This document shows, piece after piece, positions 1 to 6,858 of a stretch of DNA of 10,631 nucleotides. Within the stretch, counting starts at the first letter, position 1. The number at the start of each line of letters is the position of its first letter. Under the pieces are notes generated by a model. That model saw only the letters and a program-made list of their open reading frames with translations, was not told the DNA's origin and did no database searches. The DNA comes from Chloroflexota bacterium (GTDB lineage Bacteria > Chloroflexota > Chloroflexia > Thermomicrobiales > UBA6265), in assembly GCA_023415845.1 (NCBI GenBank), contig JAEZJB010000269.1, forward strand, positions 1 through 10,631, given 5' to 3'. The position numbers were made by a program, and so were the translations under genes.

Positions 1-116
1 TCGGAAATGCCTCCCTTGCCCATCATGGAGATGAGTTCGCGAACAGTGCCAATGAGGTTGTCCGATCCCGCGCTCACCGGCGTTCCTTCCACGGAGTTGC
101 CCGCAAACCGCTCCAT
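1..116 (-). CDS. accB: Probable biotin carboxyl carrier protein of acetyl-CoA carboxylase, N-terminal fragment
   Basis: Only the first 38 full codons are inside the window; the gene runs off the left edge. The peptide starts MERFAGNSVEG and continues through NLIGTVRELISMMGKGGIS. The second part resembles the opening helix of AccB proteins (an 'xxELIxxMxxxGIxEL' pattern), preceded by a short, low-complexity N-terminal extension. The biotinylation site would lie outside the window and cannot be checked. The ATG at 116-114 is preceded by AAGGGGAG (130-123) with a 6-nt spacer, and this ribosome binding site overlaps the efp stop codon (131-129). The 12-nt gap and the conserved order efp-accB in many Gram-positive and Chloroflexota genomes support the call. 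AccB would carry biotin in the first step of fatty acid synthesis. The identification rests on a short stretch plus context. Confidence 0.6.
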   Translation of the reverse strand, partial: MERFAGNSVEGTPVSAGSDNLIGTVRELISMMGKGGIS

Positions 117-128
117 CCGTTGCTCCCC

Positions 129-689
129 TTAAACCACGCGCTCGATGTATTCGCCCGATCGCGTATCGACTTTTACCTGATCACCTTCGCTCAGGAAGAG
201 CGGAACATTGACAACGAGGCCAGTTTCCAACGTCGCAGGCTTGTTACCACCGGTGGCAGTATCCCCCTTGAAGCCGGGATCGGTCTGGGTGATGGTCAGG
301 ACCACCGACGTGGGCAATTCGATGTCAATTGGTTCTCCATTGTAGGTCAGCAGGTCGATCACGTCCTGCTCCTTGAAGAACCTGGCGTTGTCGCCAACCG
401 TCACGGAATCGAGCACGATCTGGTCGAACGTCTCGGTGTCCATGAAGTTGAAGTGATCGCCGTCCTGATACAGGAACTGGACGTGCTGGCGCTCGAGCCG
501 GACCGACTGAAACTTGGTGCCGGCCATTACCGTGAGCTGGGTGTTGGCACCGGTGCGCAGGTCCTTGAGCGACATTCGCAGCTGGGCGGAGCCGCGGCCC
601 TGCTTGTTGTGGGAAAAGTCGATGACCTTGACGAGCTTGCCGTCAATGTCGAGAGTTACGCCCTTGCGGACGTCGCCGGTATCAATCAT
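129..689 (-). CDS. efp: Translation elongation factor P
   Basis: EF-P binds between the P and E sites of stalled ribosomes and stimulates peptide bond formation at proline runs. The 186-residue length is normal for the three-domain family: a KOW-like domain (about 1-63), an OB domain (about 65-128) and a C-terminal OB domain (about 130-186). The family signature in domain III is intact: K150, A152, G157, V162-P163 and G169 fit K-x-A-x4-G-x2-[LIV]-x-V-P-x2-[LIV]-x2-G. The tip of the domain I loop, which reaches the peptidyl-transferase centre, reads NKQGRGS. The residue that is usually a modified lysine is therefore Arg32, and the usual Pro before Gly is Gln30. The ATG at 689-687 follows an AAAGGAAGG-type ribosome binding site (702-694) with a 4-nt spacer. 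It lies 34 nt after the Xaa-Pro peptidase and 12 nt before accB, so it is almost certainly co-transcribed with both. Confidence 0.97.
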   Translation of the reverse strand: MIDTGDVRKGVTLDIDGKLVKVIDFSHNKQGRGSAQLRMSLKDLRTGANTQLTVMAGTKFQSVRLERQHVQFLYQDGDHFNFMDTETFDQIVLDSVTVGDNARFFKEQDVIDLLTYNGEPIDIELPTSVVLTITQTDPGFKGDTATGGNKPATLETGLVVNVPLFLSEGDQVKVDTRSGEYIERVV

Positions 690-723
690 GGAGCCTTCCT
701 TTGCTTGACATTTGTGGGACTCC

Positions 724-1797
724 TTACGGGCCCACGCCCAGAAGTTTGGGTGCGCTTGTCAGGTTCTCGCAACCGTCGTCAGTCACAAGGACGACATCCT
801 CGATTCGGACTCCACCCCAGCCGGGCAAGTACAGTCCGGGTTCGATCGTGACGACATTGCCGGCCTCGAGCACATCGTTCGACTGCTGATTCAGGAACGG
901 TGCCTCGTGAATCCGGAGACCAATTGCGTGCCCGACGCTATGGGCGAAAAACTGATCCTGTCCTTCGGCGGCGAACACGTCGCGAGCGGCAGAGTCCACG
1001 TCGCGTGCTGGAACGCCTGCTCGGACTGCGGCAAGCGAGGCCTGCTGGGCCCTGGCCACCAGACGGTACATGGTACCAAGTTGCTCGTCCGCTTGTCCGG
1101 TCCAGATCGTGCGGGTCAGGTCGCCACAGTAGCCTCCGACTCGCGCGCCCATGTCAACGATCACGGGCTCACCGTCCTGAATGATCCGGTCTCCTGGCGC
1201 ATGATGCGGCTTTGCAGCATTGGGTCCCGAGGCGACGATGATGTCGAATGCCAGCCCTTCACTCCCACAGCGACGAAGGTTCTCTTCGATCAGATCCGCA
1301 AATTCACGCTCCGACATGCCCGGTTTCAGCGCCGATGCCGAGGCGATGAATGCCTCATCCGTGATTCTCAGCGCCTGGCGGAGGAGGTCCAGTTCACGCG
1401 ATGACTTGACCTGCCGCTGGCGATCGAGCGCGGAACTGGCGGGAACGAGCGAGACGTCGCCGCCCATCCTCTGCTGGAGATCCCAGTAGGCTGCGACAGG
1501 CAGCACGGCGTCTTCAAAACCCAGCTGGCGAACTCCTCGTTCCGCTGCCAGCGAGGCGATGGCAGCGGTCCAGGGGGAAGCCATTTCCATTGGGGTGACA
1601 CCGGGAAGCGCCTCGGCAGCGGCCCACGGCAGGTTCGTGGATGAGGCCAGCAACAGGCTCTCATCGCGAAGAATCAACATAATTCCTGCAGGGCGGTCGG
1701 GTGCATGATCATCGGCTGACCAACCGGAGAAATACCGGCGATTCGTGCTTCCTGAAATCACCAGGCCATCGACGTCGAGTTCCTCGAAGATCGTCAT
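724..1797 (-). CDS. M24-family metallopeptidase, Xaa-Pro aminopeptidase/dipeptidase type
   Basis: The product is likely a cytosolic dinuclear-metal peptidase that cleaves Xaa-Pro bonds. With the start chosen here it has 357 residues: an N-terminal creatinase-like domain (about 1-125) and a pita-bread catalytic domain (about 135-357). All five metal ligands are visible: D215 (IVDMGA), D226 (CGDLTR), H290 (HSVGHAIG), E319 (IEPGLY) and E333 (VRIEDVV). The substrate-side histidines in KPHHAPGD (198-199) and RIHE (297) are also present. The frame is open further upstream to 1842, but the ATG at 1797-1795 is preferred. It forms an ATGA overlap with the aroQ stop, has GGAGG at 1811-1807 with a 9-nt spacer, and gives a normal N-terminus. 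The overlap suggests translational coupling. The place between aroQ and efp matches the B. subtilis yqhS-yqhT-efp order. Whether it acts on dipeptides or longer peptides cannot be told from sequence. Confidence 0.93.
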   Translation of the reverse strand: MTIFEELDVDGLVISGSTNRRYFSGWSADDHAPDRPAGIMLILRDESLLLASSTNLPWAAAEALPGVTPMEMASPWTAAIASLAAERGVRQLGFEDAVLPVAAYWDLQQRMGGDVSLVPASSALDRQRQVKSSRELDLLRQALRITDEAFIASASALKPGMSEREFADLIEENLRRCGSEGLAFDIIVASGPNAAKPHHAPGDRIIQDGEPVIVDMGARVGGYCGDLTRTIWTGQADEQLGTMYRLVARAQQASLAAVRAGVPARDVDSAARDVFAAEGQDQFFAHSVGHAIGLRIHEAPFLNQQSNDVLEAGNVVTIEPGLYLPGWGGVRIEDVVLVTDDGCENLTSAPKLLGVGP

Positions 1798-2255
1798 ACC
1801 CCATTGCCTCCGGAGGTCGCCCCCAACCGATCGATATGCCACTTCAACGCCAAACCGTATCCCGCTGGGCCGAGACCAGCGATCTGCCCGGCGACAATGT
1901 TGGCGAACACCGAGTGATGCCGAAATTCCTCGCGGGCATGGATGTTCGTGATGTGGACTTCAACCGTTGGCAGCGCGGCATTGGCGAGGGCATCGCGGAT
2001 CGCGTAGCTGTAGTGGGTGAATGCCCCGGCATTGATGATGATGCCGGCGGCGGCGGGCGACTCGGCCTGGAGAAAGTCGACGATCGCCCCTTCATGGTTG
2101 GACTGAAAGTCGACGACCTCTAACTCAACAGCTGCCGAAGCGGCCTGAGAGCGAAGTCCGTCGAGAATTGACTGCAGGGTTGTGGTGCCGTATTTGTCAG
2201 GCTCGCGTGTGCCAAGCATGTTCAGGTTGGGGCCGTTGATGACGAGGATACGCAT
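1794..2255 (-). CDS. aroQ: 3-dehydroquinate dehydratase, type II
   Basis: This enzyme catalyses the third step of the shikimate pathway, dehydrating 3-dehydroquinate to 3-dehydroshikimate by the type II anti-elimination route. The 153-residue length is typical for the dodecameric family. Active-site residues are all in place: the GPNLN motif (8-12), R17 and Y22 in the flexible lid (REPDKYG), N75 and H81 in INAGAFTH, E99 and H101 in VEVH, and R112. It starts at ATG 2255-2253. The nearest purine-rich site, AGAAGG, is about 13 nt upstream, so the ribosome binding site looks weak or badly spaced. The stop codon overlaps the start of the peptidase gene (ATGA at 1797-1794). It is the first gene after a 233-nt gap and may lead the aroQ-peptidase-efp-accB unit. 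Confidence 0.97.
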   Translation of the reverse strand: MRILVINGPNLNMLGTREPDKYGTTTLQSILDGLRSQAASAAVELEVVDFQSNHEGAIVDFLQAESPAAAGIIINAGAFTHYSYAIRDALANAALPTVEVHITNIHAREEFRHHSVFANIVAGQIAGLGPAGYGLALKWHIDRLGATSGGNGV

Positions 2256-2451
2256 GGTCGGATGATTACCTTCTCGTGCGGTGTCGGCTGGACTTGATGC
2301 CCGGTCTGGACCACCAGCTGTAGACGTCTCTTCCTCAATAGGCGTTTGGACAGGGTCATGACGGAACCGGCTTCATCCTTCCATCGGATCCCAATCGCTG
2401 GCGTTGGTCCCATTCCTGTCTGCAGGAATCATCGCATGGCTCGGACAGCAT
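2256..2451 (-). other. Leader region upstream of aroQ with small alternative pairings
   Basis: I see no convincing gene in this stretch. Read leftwards it holds a 7-bp hairpin (ATTCCTG/CAGGAAT, arms at 2423-2429 and 2412-2418, loop of 4). It also holds a competing longer-range pairing, in which the GACAGG that overlaps one hairpin arm (2427-2420 region) can pair with CCTGTC near 2350-2355. The two pairings exclude each other. Several very short ATG-started frames are present but lack good ribosome binding sites. No clear -35/-10 pair was found for aroQ. The region could be a regulatory leader or simply spacer. Confidence 0.25.
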
Positions 2452-2480
2452 GAGAGGACCGGCACTTGGCCGGTCCTCTC
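2452..2480 (-). terminator. Strong stem-loop after the secreted-protein gene
   Basis: A perfect 12-bp stem (arms 2452-2463 and 2469-2480, core GAGAGGACCGGC) with a 5-nt loop lies 8 nt past the stop codon of the 2489-3460 gene. It is GC-rich and has no U-tract on either strand, so it may terminate weakly, act with Rho, or protect the mRNA 3' end. It marks the likely boundary between the uvrB unit and the aroQ unit. Confidence 0.65.
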
Positions 2481-2488
2481 TCGGATCG

Positions 2489-3460
2489 TTATCCGACTGG
2501 TTGCTGGCTGTTGATGAGTGCTGGCACGAACGCTGAGACCTTGTAGGTCTGGTCAGAGCCTTCGAGTTGCACGTTGCCCTGGAAGATGTAGACCGGCTGG
2601 AGATACTGGTTCTCGCCGATCAGGCCCGAGGTGGTGTACGAGACAATGACGTTCGTGTACGTCGCGCGCCCTCGGATGGTGGCGCCAGGCTGGGCGACGT
2701 CTGCCGGGATTTCCGCCTGCAGGAACGCCCGTCGCTGTTCGACTTCCTGCCAGGCGGTGGTAGGAGGCAGCAAGGCGTAAGTGTCGGCCACCTGCAGGTC
2801 ATACCAGCGGAACGAGGCCTCAAGGACCTGGGCATTCGGCCCCATCACGATGGTGATGCTGGGGTAGGCGGCCAGGAGGTTCTCCGGTTGCACGGGCTTG
2901 ATCGCCACAAAGACCCGCGGCGGGTTTTCGACCCGCTCGACCACCATGCCCGGACCGGCATCGGCCGGCAAGGTGCCCGTCTGGCGGAGCCATTCACGGG
3001 CAAAGGCGAGCGCCTGTTCGTCAGTCGGAAGGTCTCCTTCGGCCACTTCCGCAGTGGAAATGTACTGGGAGAACCCCGGCGCTGCGTAAAGGCTGCCAGC
3101 GTCGGACGCGACTTCCCACGAACCGCTTCCGAGATCCTGGACTTCACCCTCGAGGCCGAATTTGGCAGCCTGGGCAGCGAATGAATCTGCATCGAAGGTC
3201 GGCATGATCATCCGGTAGACCGGCGCCTCAGCGGGGACGGAGTCGAATGAGCCGCTCCACGTGGAGTCGAGTTCGAAAAGGTAGCCCTGCTCGTTCATCG
3301 ATGGCAGGTCAGCAGCAGGAAGCTGCGATGAGATTTCCGTGTCCCCTGCAGGTGGGGAGGTGTCCTGGGCAGCGGCGAGCGAGGTGCCGAGCAGGGCGAG
3401 AGTGCTGGACAGAGCCAGCGCAAGCCATGCGAATCGGCGCGCGGGTGCAACGCTGAACAT
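2489..3460 (-). CDS. Secreted protein of unknown function
   Basis: This is a 323-residue protein that I do not recognise. It begins with a clear Sec signal peptide: two arginines (8-9), a hydrophobic stretch (about 10-28), and an AAA-QD cleavage site after about residue 31. There is no cysteine there, so it is not a lipoprotein. The mature part is mixed alpha/beta in character. Around residues 145-160 (LPTDEQALAFAREWL) and near the C-terminus (YLQPVYIFQG, then SAFVPAL) it resembles the generic pattern of PepSY/YycI-like extracytoplasmic domains. This resemblance is only by eye. The ATG at 3460-3458 follows AAAGGA with a 9-nt spacer. It starts 53 nt after uvrB on the same strand and may be read through from it. 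No enzymatic motif is visible, so no function is assigned. Confidence 0.85.
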   Translation of the reverse strand: MFSVAPARRFAWLALALSSTLALLGTSLAAAQDTSPPAGDTEISSQLPAADLPSMNEQGYLFELDSTWSGSFDSVPAEAPVYRMIMPTFDADSFAAQAAKFGLEGEVQDLGSGSWEVASDAGSLYAAPGFSQYISTAEVAEGDLPTDEQALAFAREWLRQTGTLPADAGPGMVVERVENPPRVFVAIKPVQPENLLAAYPSITIVMGPNAQVLEASFRWYDLQVADTYALLPPTTAWQEVEQRRAFLQAEIPADVAQPGATIRGRATYTNVIVSYTTSGLIGENQYLQPVYIFQGNVQLEGSDQTYKVSAFVPALINSQQPVG

Positions 3461-3513
3461 GAACGCGAGTCCTTTCGCGGAACAGGAACCCGGCAGGTGC
3501 GTTGAATGCAGTC

Positions 3514-5523
3514 CTACACCTTGACCGGATCCACTTCGATAATGCGACGAAGCTCCACAACCTGGTCCCGGAGGAGCGCAGCCTTCTCGAATTCGAGGTT
3601 TTTGGCCGCCGTCTTCATCTGGGACTCAAGGTCCTTGACCATCCTGGTCAGCTCGTCGCGTGGAATGTGAGCGATCACGCCGGGGCCGGCATCCTCCGTG
3701 TCGTAGCCGACGCTCTCTTCGGCAACTGCCCGCACGCGATCGGAGAGATCCCTGATCTCCTTGACGATCCCGCGTGGCTCGATGCCGTGCTCCTCATTGT
3801 GCGCGATTTGCATCTGCCGACGGCGATAGGTCTCGTCGATGGCAGCCTTCATCGACCGCGTCACATTGTCAGCGTACATGATCACGTGGCCATCGACATG
3901 CCGCGCGGCGCGCCCGATCGTCTGGATCAATGCGCCCTCCGAGCGGAGGTATCCCTCCTTGTCGGCGTCAAGAATCGCCACCAGCGAGACTTCAGGCAGG
4001 TCAAGACCTTCACGCAGGAGGTTGATCCCGACCACGACATCGTGCACGCCAAGGCGGAGGTCGCGGAGGATCTCGATTCGCTCGAACGTATCGACCTCGC
4101 TGTGCAGGTAGTGCGTCCGAATCCCCATTTCCTTCAGGTACGACGAGAGGTCTTCCGCCATGCGCTTGGTGAGCGTGGTGACGAGTGCGCGCTGGTTCTT
4201 CGCGATACGGGCATTGATCTCGCCAACCAGATCGTCGATCTGCCCCTTGGTTGGCCGCACGGTGACCACAGGGTCGAGCAGTCCGGTCGGCCGAATGACC
4301 TGTTCGACGACGCGCTGGGCATGCTCCTGCTCGTAGGGACCGGGAGTAGCCGAGACGAAGATAGTCTGCGGCATCATCTTCTCGAACTCGTCGAATCGTA
4401 GCGGACGGTTTTCACGCGCTGACGGCAGGCGGAACCCATGTTCCACCAGGACATCCTTCCGCGACCGGTCGCCTCCGTGCATGCCGCGGACCTGCGGCAG
4501 CGTCATATGCGATTCGTCGATGATCATCAGGTAGTCGCTGGGGAAGTAGTCGAGCAGGGTGGCCGGCTGCTCGCCGAACTTCCGGCGAGAGAGATGCATC
4601 GAATAGTTCTCGATGCCGGAGCAGAATCCGGTCTCGGTCATCATCTCGATGTCGTACATCGTACGTTGCTTCAGGCGAGCGGCCTCCAGCACCTTGCCCT
4701 CGCTCTCCAGCACCTTGAGCCGGTCCTCGAGTTCGGCTTCAATGTCCTTCAGTGCGACAGCCAGCTTGTCGGACGATGTCACGAAGTGTCGCGCGGGATA
4801 AATGACGATGTCGGGGCGCTCGGAGAGGATTTCGCCGGTGAGCGGATCGACGTCGGAGATGCGATCGATCTCGTCGCCGAAAAACTCGACGCGCACCGCG
4901 ATCTCTTCGTAAGCGGGATAGATCTCGAGCGTGTCACCCCGGGCGCGGAAGGTGGCACGGGTCAACGTCATGTCGTTGCGATCGTACTGGATGTCGATCA
5001 GGTGCCGAATCACGCGGTCGCGGCGGACCGTTTGCCCCTTCCGCAACTCGACCGTTGTCTGCGCGTATTCCTCCGGCGTCCCGAGACCGAAGATGCAGGA
5101 GACAGAGGCAACGATCAGCGTGTCAGGGCGGGTGAGGAGTGACCGGGTGGCCGCGTGACGCAGCTTGTCGATTTCCTCATTGATGTCCGAATCCTTCTCG
5201 ATGAAGGTGTCGGTTCGGGCCACGTACGCTTCGGGCTGGTAGTAGTCGTAGTAGGAGACGAAATACTCGACCGCGTTGCGGGGGAAGAACTCCTTGAATT
5301 CGGAGTAGAGCTGCGCCGCCAGGGTCTTGTTGTGGGCAAGCACGAGGGTGGGTCGGTTCACCTGCTCCACAACGTTCGCCATGGTGAACGTCTTGCCGGA
5401 TCCGGTTACGCCGAGCAGCGTTTGCATGCGGTCGCCGGCCCTGAGGCCCTCGACGAGCTGCTCGATGGCCTGGGGCTGATCACCGGTGGGACGGAGGTCG
5501 GAAATGATCTCGAACTTGGGCAA
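3514..5523 (-). CDS. uvrB: Excinuclease ABC subunit B
   Basis: UvrB is the DNA-damage verification helicase of nucleotide excision repair. It is loaded by UvrA and recruits UvrC for incision. At 669 residues it is full length. Visible features are Walker A GVTGSGKT (38-45, K44), the damage-probing beta-hairpin beginning YYDYYQPEAY (91-100), Walker B DESH (336-339), the helicase motif around NLLREGLDLPEV (501-512), motif VI QTIGRAAR (534-541) and a C-terminal UVR domain (about 623-660) that contacts UvrC. The start codon is TTG (5523-5521), chosen because the protein begins in the family-typical way (PKFEIISDLRPTGDQPQAI) and GGAGG (5533-5529) sits 5 nt upstream. No usable ATG occurs before residue 33. 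The gene follows the Nudix-like gene by 65 nt, with a LexA-type operator and a -10 element in or at the edge of that gap, so it is probably SOS-induced. Confidence 0.98.
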   Translation of the reverse strand: MPKFEIISDLRPTGDQPQAIEQLVEGLRAGDRMQTLLGVTGSGKTFTMANVVEQVNRPTLVLAHNKTLAAQLYSEFKEFFPRNAVEYFVSYYDYYQPEAYVARTDTFIEKDSDINEEIDKLRHAATRSLLTRPDTLIVASVSCIFGLGTPEEYAQTTVELRKGQTVRRDRVIRHLIDIQYDRNDMTLTRATFRARGDTLEIYPAYEEIAVRVEFFGDEIDRISDVDPLTGEILSERPDIVIYPARHFVTSSDKLAVALKDIEAELEDRLKVLESEGKVLEAARLKQRTMYDIEMMTETGFCSGIENYSMHLSRRKFGEQPATLLDYFPSDYLMIIDESHMTLPQVRGMHGGDRSRKDVLVEHGFRLPSARENRPLRFDEFEKMMPQTIFVSATPGPYEQEHAQRVVEQVIRPTGLLDPVVTVRPTKGQIDDLVGEINARIAKNQRALVTTLTKRMAEDLSSYLKEMGIRTHYLHSEVDTFERIEILRDLRLGVHDVVVGINLLREGLDLPEVSLVAILDADKEGYLRSEGALIQTIGRAARHVDGHVIMYADNVTRSMKAAIDETYRRRQMQIAHNEEHGIEPRGIVKEIRDLSDRVRAVAEESVGYDTEDAGPGVIAHIPRDELTRMVKDLESQMKTAAKNLEFEKAALLRDQVVELRRIIEVDPVKV

Positions 5524-5567
5524 GGAGGCCTCCGTTCAGTGGACGAATGGGGAAAACTCGACTTGCC

Positions 5568-5596
5568 ATTTTACCGCGAAATCCCGAATTATGGAA
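5568..5596 (-). promoter_or_regulatory. Candidate uvrB promoter
   Basis: On the minus strand a TAAAAT -10 hexamer (5573-5568, 5 of 6 matches to TATAAT) has TTCCAT 17 nt upstream (5596-5591) as a poor -35. The -35 overlaps the putative LexA operator, the usual geometry for repression. A transcript would start near 5561 and give a leader of about 37 nt before the TTG start. The -10 and the operator are the convincing parts; the -35 is weak. Confidence 0.55.
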
Positions 5597-6272
5597 CATC
5601 CGTTCGAGACGCCGATGGCGTGGGCTCCTCGTCTTCCTGATCATCCGGGGAGGTGTCATCGTCGTGAAAGAAGTCCCGGATGACGGGCTCGGCAGCTTCG
5701 GCAACCGGTGTCTCGGCCAGGATCTCTTCGTGAGGTCGCGTGGTGTTGTCGGTCAGGTTCTGGCCCGAGGCGTCGGCGGTTGGGCGCGTGGGAGGAGCCA
5801 GGTCTTCCGGCAGTTGCAGCCGATACAACTGGGATTCCGCGTAGCCGGCGCTCATCAGTTCGCTGATGTGTTTCACGGCCCAGCGTTGCCCGGAGAAAGG
5901 AAGACGGGCAATTGCCTGGTTCGTGTCCCACCAGGCAGCCTCCTTGAGTTCCCGACCAAGGGTGATGGGGACCTGGGCGCTGACGTTTACTGCCAATACC
6001 GGGGCAAGAACGACCACATCCCGTGTGTCGTCGAAGAACTCGTTGATGTAGTCGGCCGAGTACGCCTCGCTGACATTCAGTCCGGCGAGTTCGCGCACTG
6101 CGCGGCGCGCCGCAATCACCGTCGATTCGTGGGCCTGAATCTGGGTGTGAAATGACTGCCAGGTGTTCCCCAGGGGAACGGTCGCCTTTCGCTGCAGGAG
6201 AAGAAACTGCACCCGTGCATTCAAGCGGCGAAAGACATACACATCGACGATGTCGGAGACGATATCGGGCAT
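5589..6272 (-). CDS. Nudix-fold protein with degenerate catalytic box
   Basis: This is a 227-residue protein. Residues 9-145 read as a Nudix domain of the NudB/dATP-pyrophosphohydrolase style: a VYVFRR strand, FLLLQR (23-28), a WQSF turn (38-41), the box region (43-65), then EAAWW and a closing helix. Aligned without gaps to Gx5Ex7REUxEExGU, E49, R57, E61, G64 and L65 are kept. The first Gly is T43, and two metal-binding glutamates of REUxEE are replaced (A58, L62). Normal Mg-dependent hydrolysis is therefore doubtful. Residues about 150-227 form a Pro/Thr-rich, then acidic, probably disordered tail (DDDTSPDDQEDEE). The ATG at 6272-6270 has GAGGT 8 nt upstream. It follows the membrane-protein gene by 30 nt and precedes uvrB by 65 nt. 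It may be a binding or regulatory protein; the substrate is unknown. Confidence 0.85.
   Translation of the reverse strand: MPDIVSDIVDVYVFRRLNARVQFLLLQRKATVPLGNTWQSFHTQIQAHESTVIAARRAVRELAGLNVSEAYSADYINEFFDDTRDVVVLAPVLAVNVSAQVPITLGRELKEAAWWDTNQAIARLPFSGQRWAVKHISELMSAGYAESQLYRLQLPEDLAPPTRPTADASGQNLTDNTTRPHEEILAETPVAEAAEPVIRDFFHDDDTSPDDQEDEEPTPSASRTDVP
5593..5606 (-). promoter_or_regulatory. LexA (SOS) operator of the Gram-positive type
   Basis: The minus strand reads CGAACGGATGTTCC. It matches the Bacillus DinR/LexA consensus CGAACRNRYGTTYC at every position and contains the GAAC-N4-GTTC core. It lies inside the last codons of the Nudix-like gene (encoding part of SRTDVP), about 70 nt before the uvrB start. 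LexA of Chloroflexota (Dehalococcoides) is reported to recognise this Gram-positive-type site, and uvrB is a classical SOS gene. Confidence 0.75.
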
Positions 6273-6302
6273 GTGAAAGGACCTCAGACGGACGGTGAGC
6301 GG

Positions 6303-6746
6303 TCAGCGACGCCGGTCGTTCCACCATCGTCGGACCGAGTCGATGATCGACGCGCTGGCCGGTGGTGCTGCCTGGTACACCTGCCCGCGCCATGTGCGGG
6401 TGGTTACCGACGTTCGTGGTCTCCGGAAACTCTGGGCGACCGGCCAAATGATACAGGCGACAGCAACGGTAGCGCCGATGTTCGCCAGTAGCGGCGACAG
6501 GTCCCGAAGCAGGTAAGCGACGATGGCGATCGCCACGGCCAAAATGATTGGTGCCTCGAAGAATCGCCTCACCGCCCAGGGTAGGGTCGGGATCTGGATC
6601 GTTGGCCTGGCTGGTTTGGCTGGTTCAGGAGGGGGAGGCAGCAGCCGGATGTTGTCGTTTCGCGCCAGAATCTCGTCGATTTCGCGATCGAGCCGGCTGC
6701 GGGAATCCTGGCCTTCAGGTGATGGTGAACTGGGTGGTGCAGACAT
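6303..6746 (-). CDS. Small membrane protein with two predicted helices, unknown function
   Basis: This 147-residue protein has a Ser/Pro-rich N-terminus, a short charged helix (SRLDREIDEILAR, about 17-29), a proline-rich linker (37-56), and two hydrophobic segments (about 64-81 and 85-104) separated by a short turn. The C-terminal tail is basic and ends in WWNDRRR. No catalytic motif is visible, and I do not recognise a named family. The ATG at 6746-6744 has GGAG (6757-6754) 6 nt upstream. It is the first gene of the leftward unit that continues into the Nudix-like gene 30 nt later, and it is divergent from the plus-strand gene at 6859. Confidence 0.8.
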   Translation of the reverse strand: MSAPPSSPSPEGQDSRSRLDREIDEILARNDNIRLLPPPPEPAKPARPTIQIPTLPWAVRRFFEAPIILAVAIAIVAYLLRDLSPLLANIGATVAVACIIWPVAQSFRRPRTSVTTRTWRGQVYQAAPPASASIIDSVRRWWNDRRR

Positions 6747-6784
6747 CTATGGCTCCGGCACGTGGCCCGATCTGGGCATGGGGC

Positions 6785-6795
6785 TATGGTACAGT
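6785..6795 (+). promoter_or_regulatory. Candidate extended -10 for the 6859 gene, in the divergent intergenic region
   Basis: The plus strand holds TGGTACAGT (6787-6795), an extended -10 with 4 of 6 matches in the hexamer. It would start transcription near 6802, about 57 nt before the GTG start at 6859. The opposite strand reads TACCAT over the same bases (6791-6786) and could serve the 6746 gene. No good -35 is seen for either direction. Confidence 0.25.
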
Positions 6796-6858
6796 ACGCG
6801 CCCGTGGGAGCTTGCTCGTACCCCCTCCATTCGCTCCAGACGCTTCCGGACATCCATC

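Noticed and set aside
712..1404. Plus-strand open frame of 230 codons
   Set aside because: Shadow of the M24 peptidase on the other strand, with no recognisable domain.
1798..1842. Upstream start for the M24 peptidase adding 15 residues
   Set aside because: It would overlap aroQ by 49 nt. The ATG at 1797 has a good ribosome binding site and gives the family-typical N-terminus.
3502..4401. Long plus-strand open frame, 299 codons
   Set aside because: It is antisense to uvrB, whose motifs are all intact. The frame arises from high-GC codon bias.
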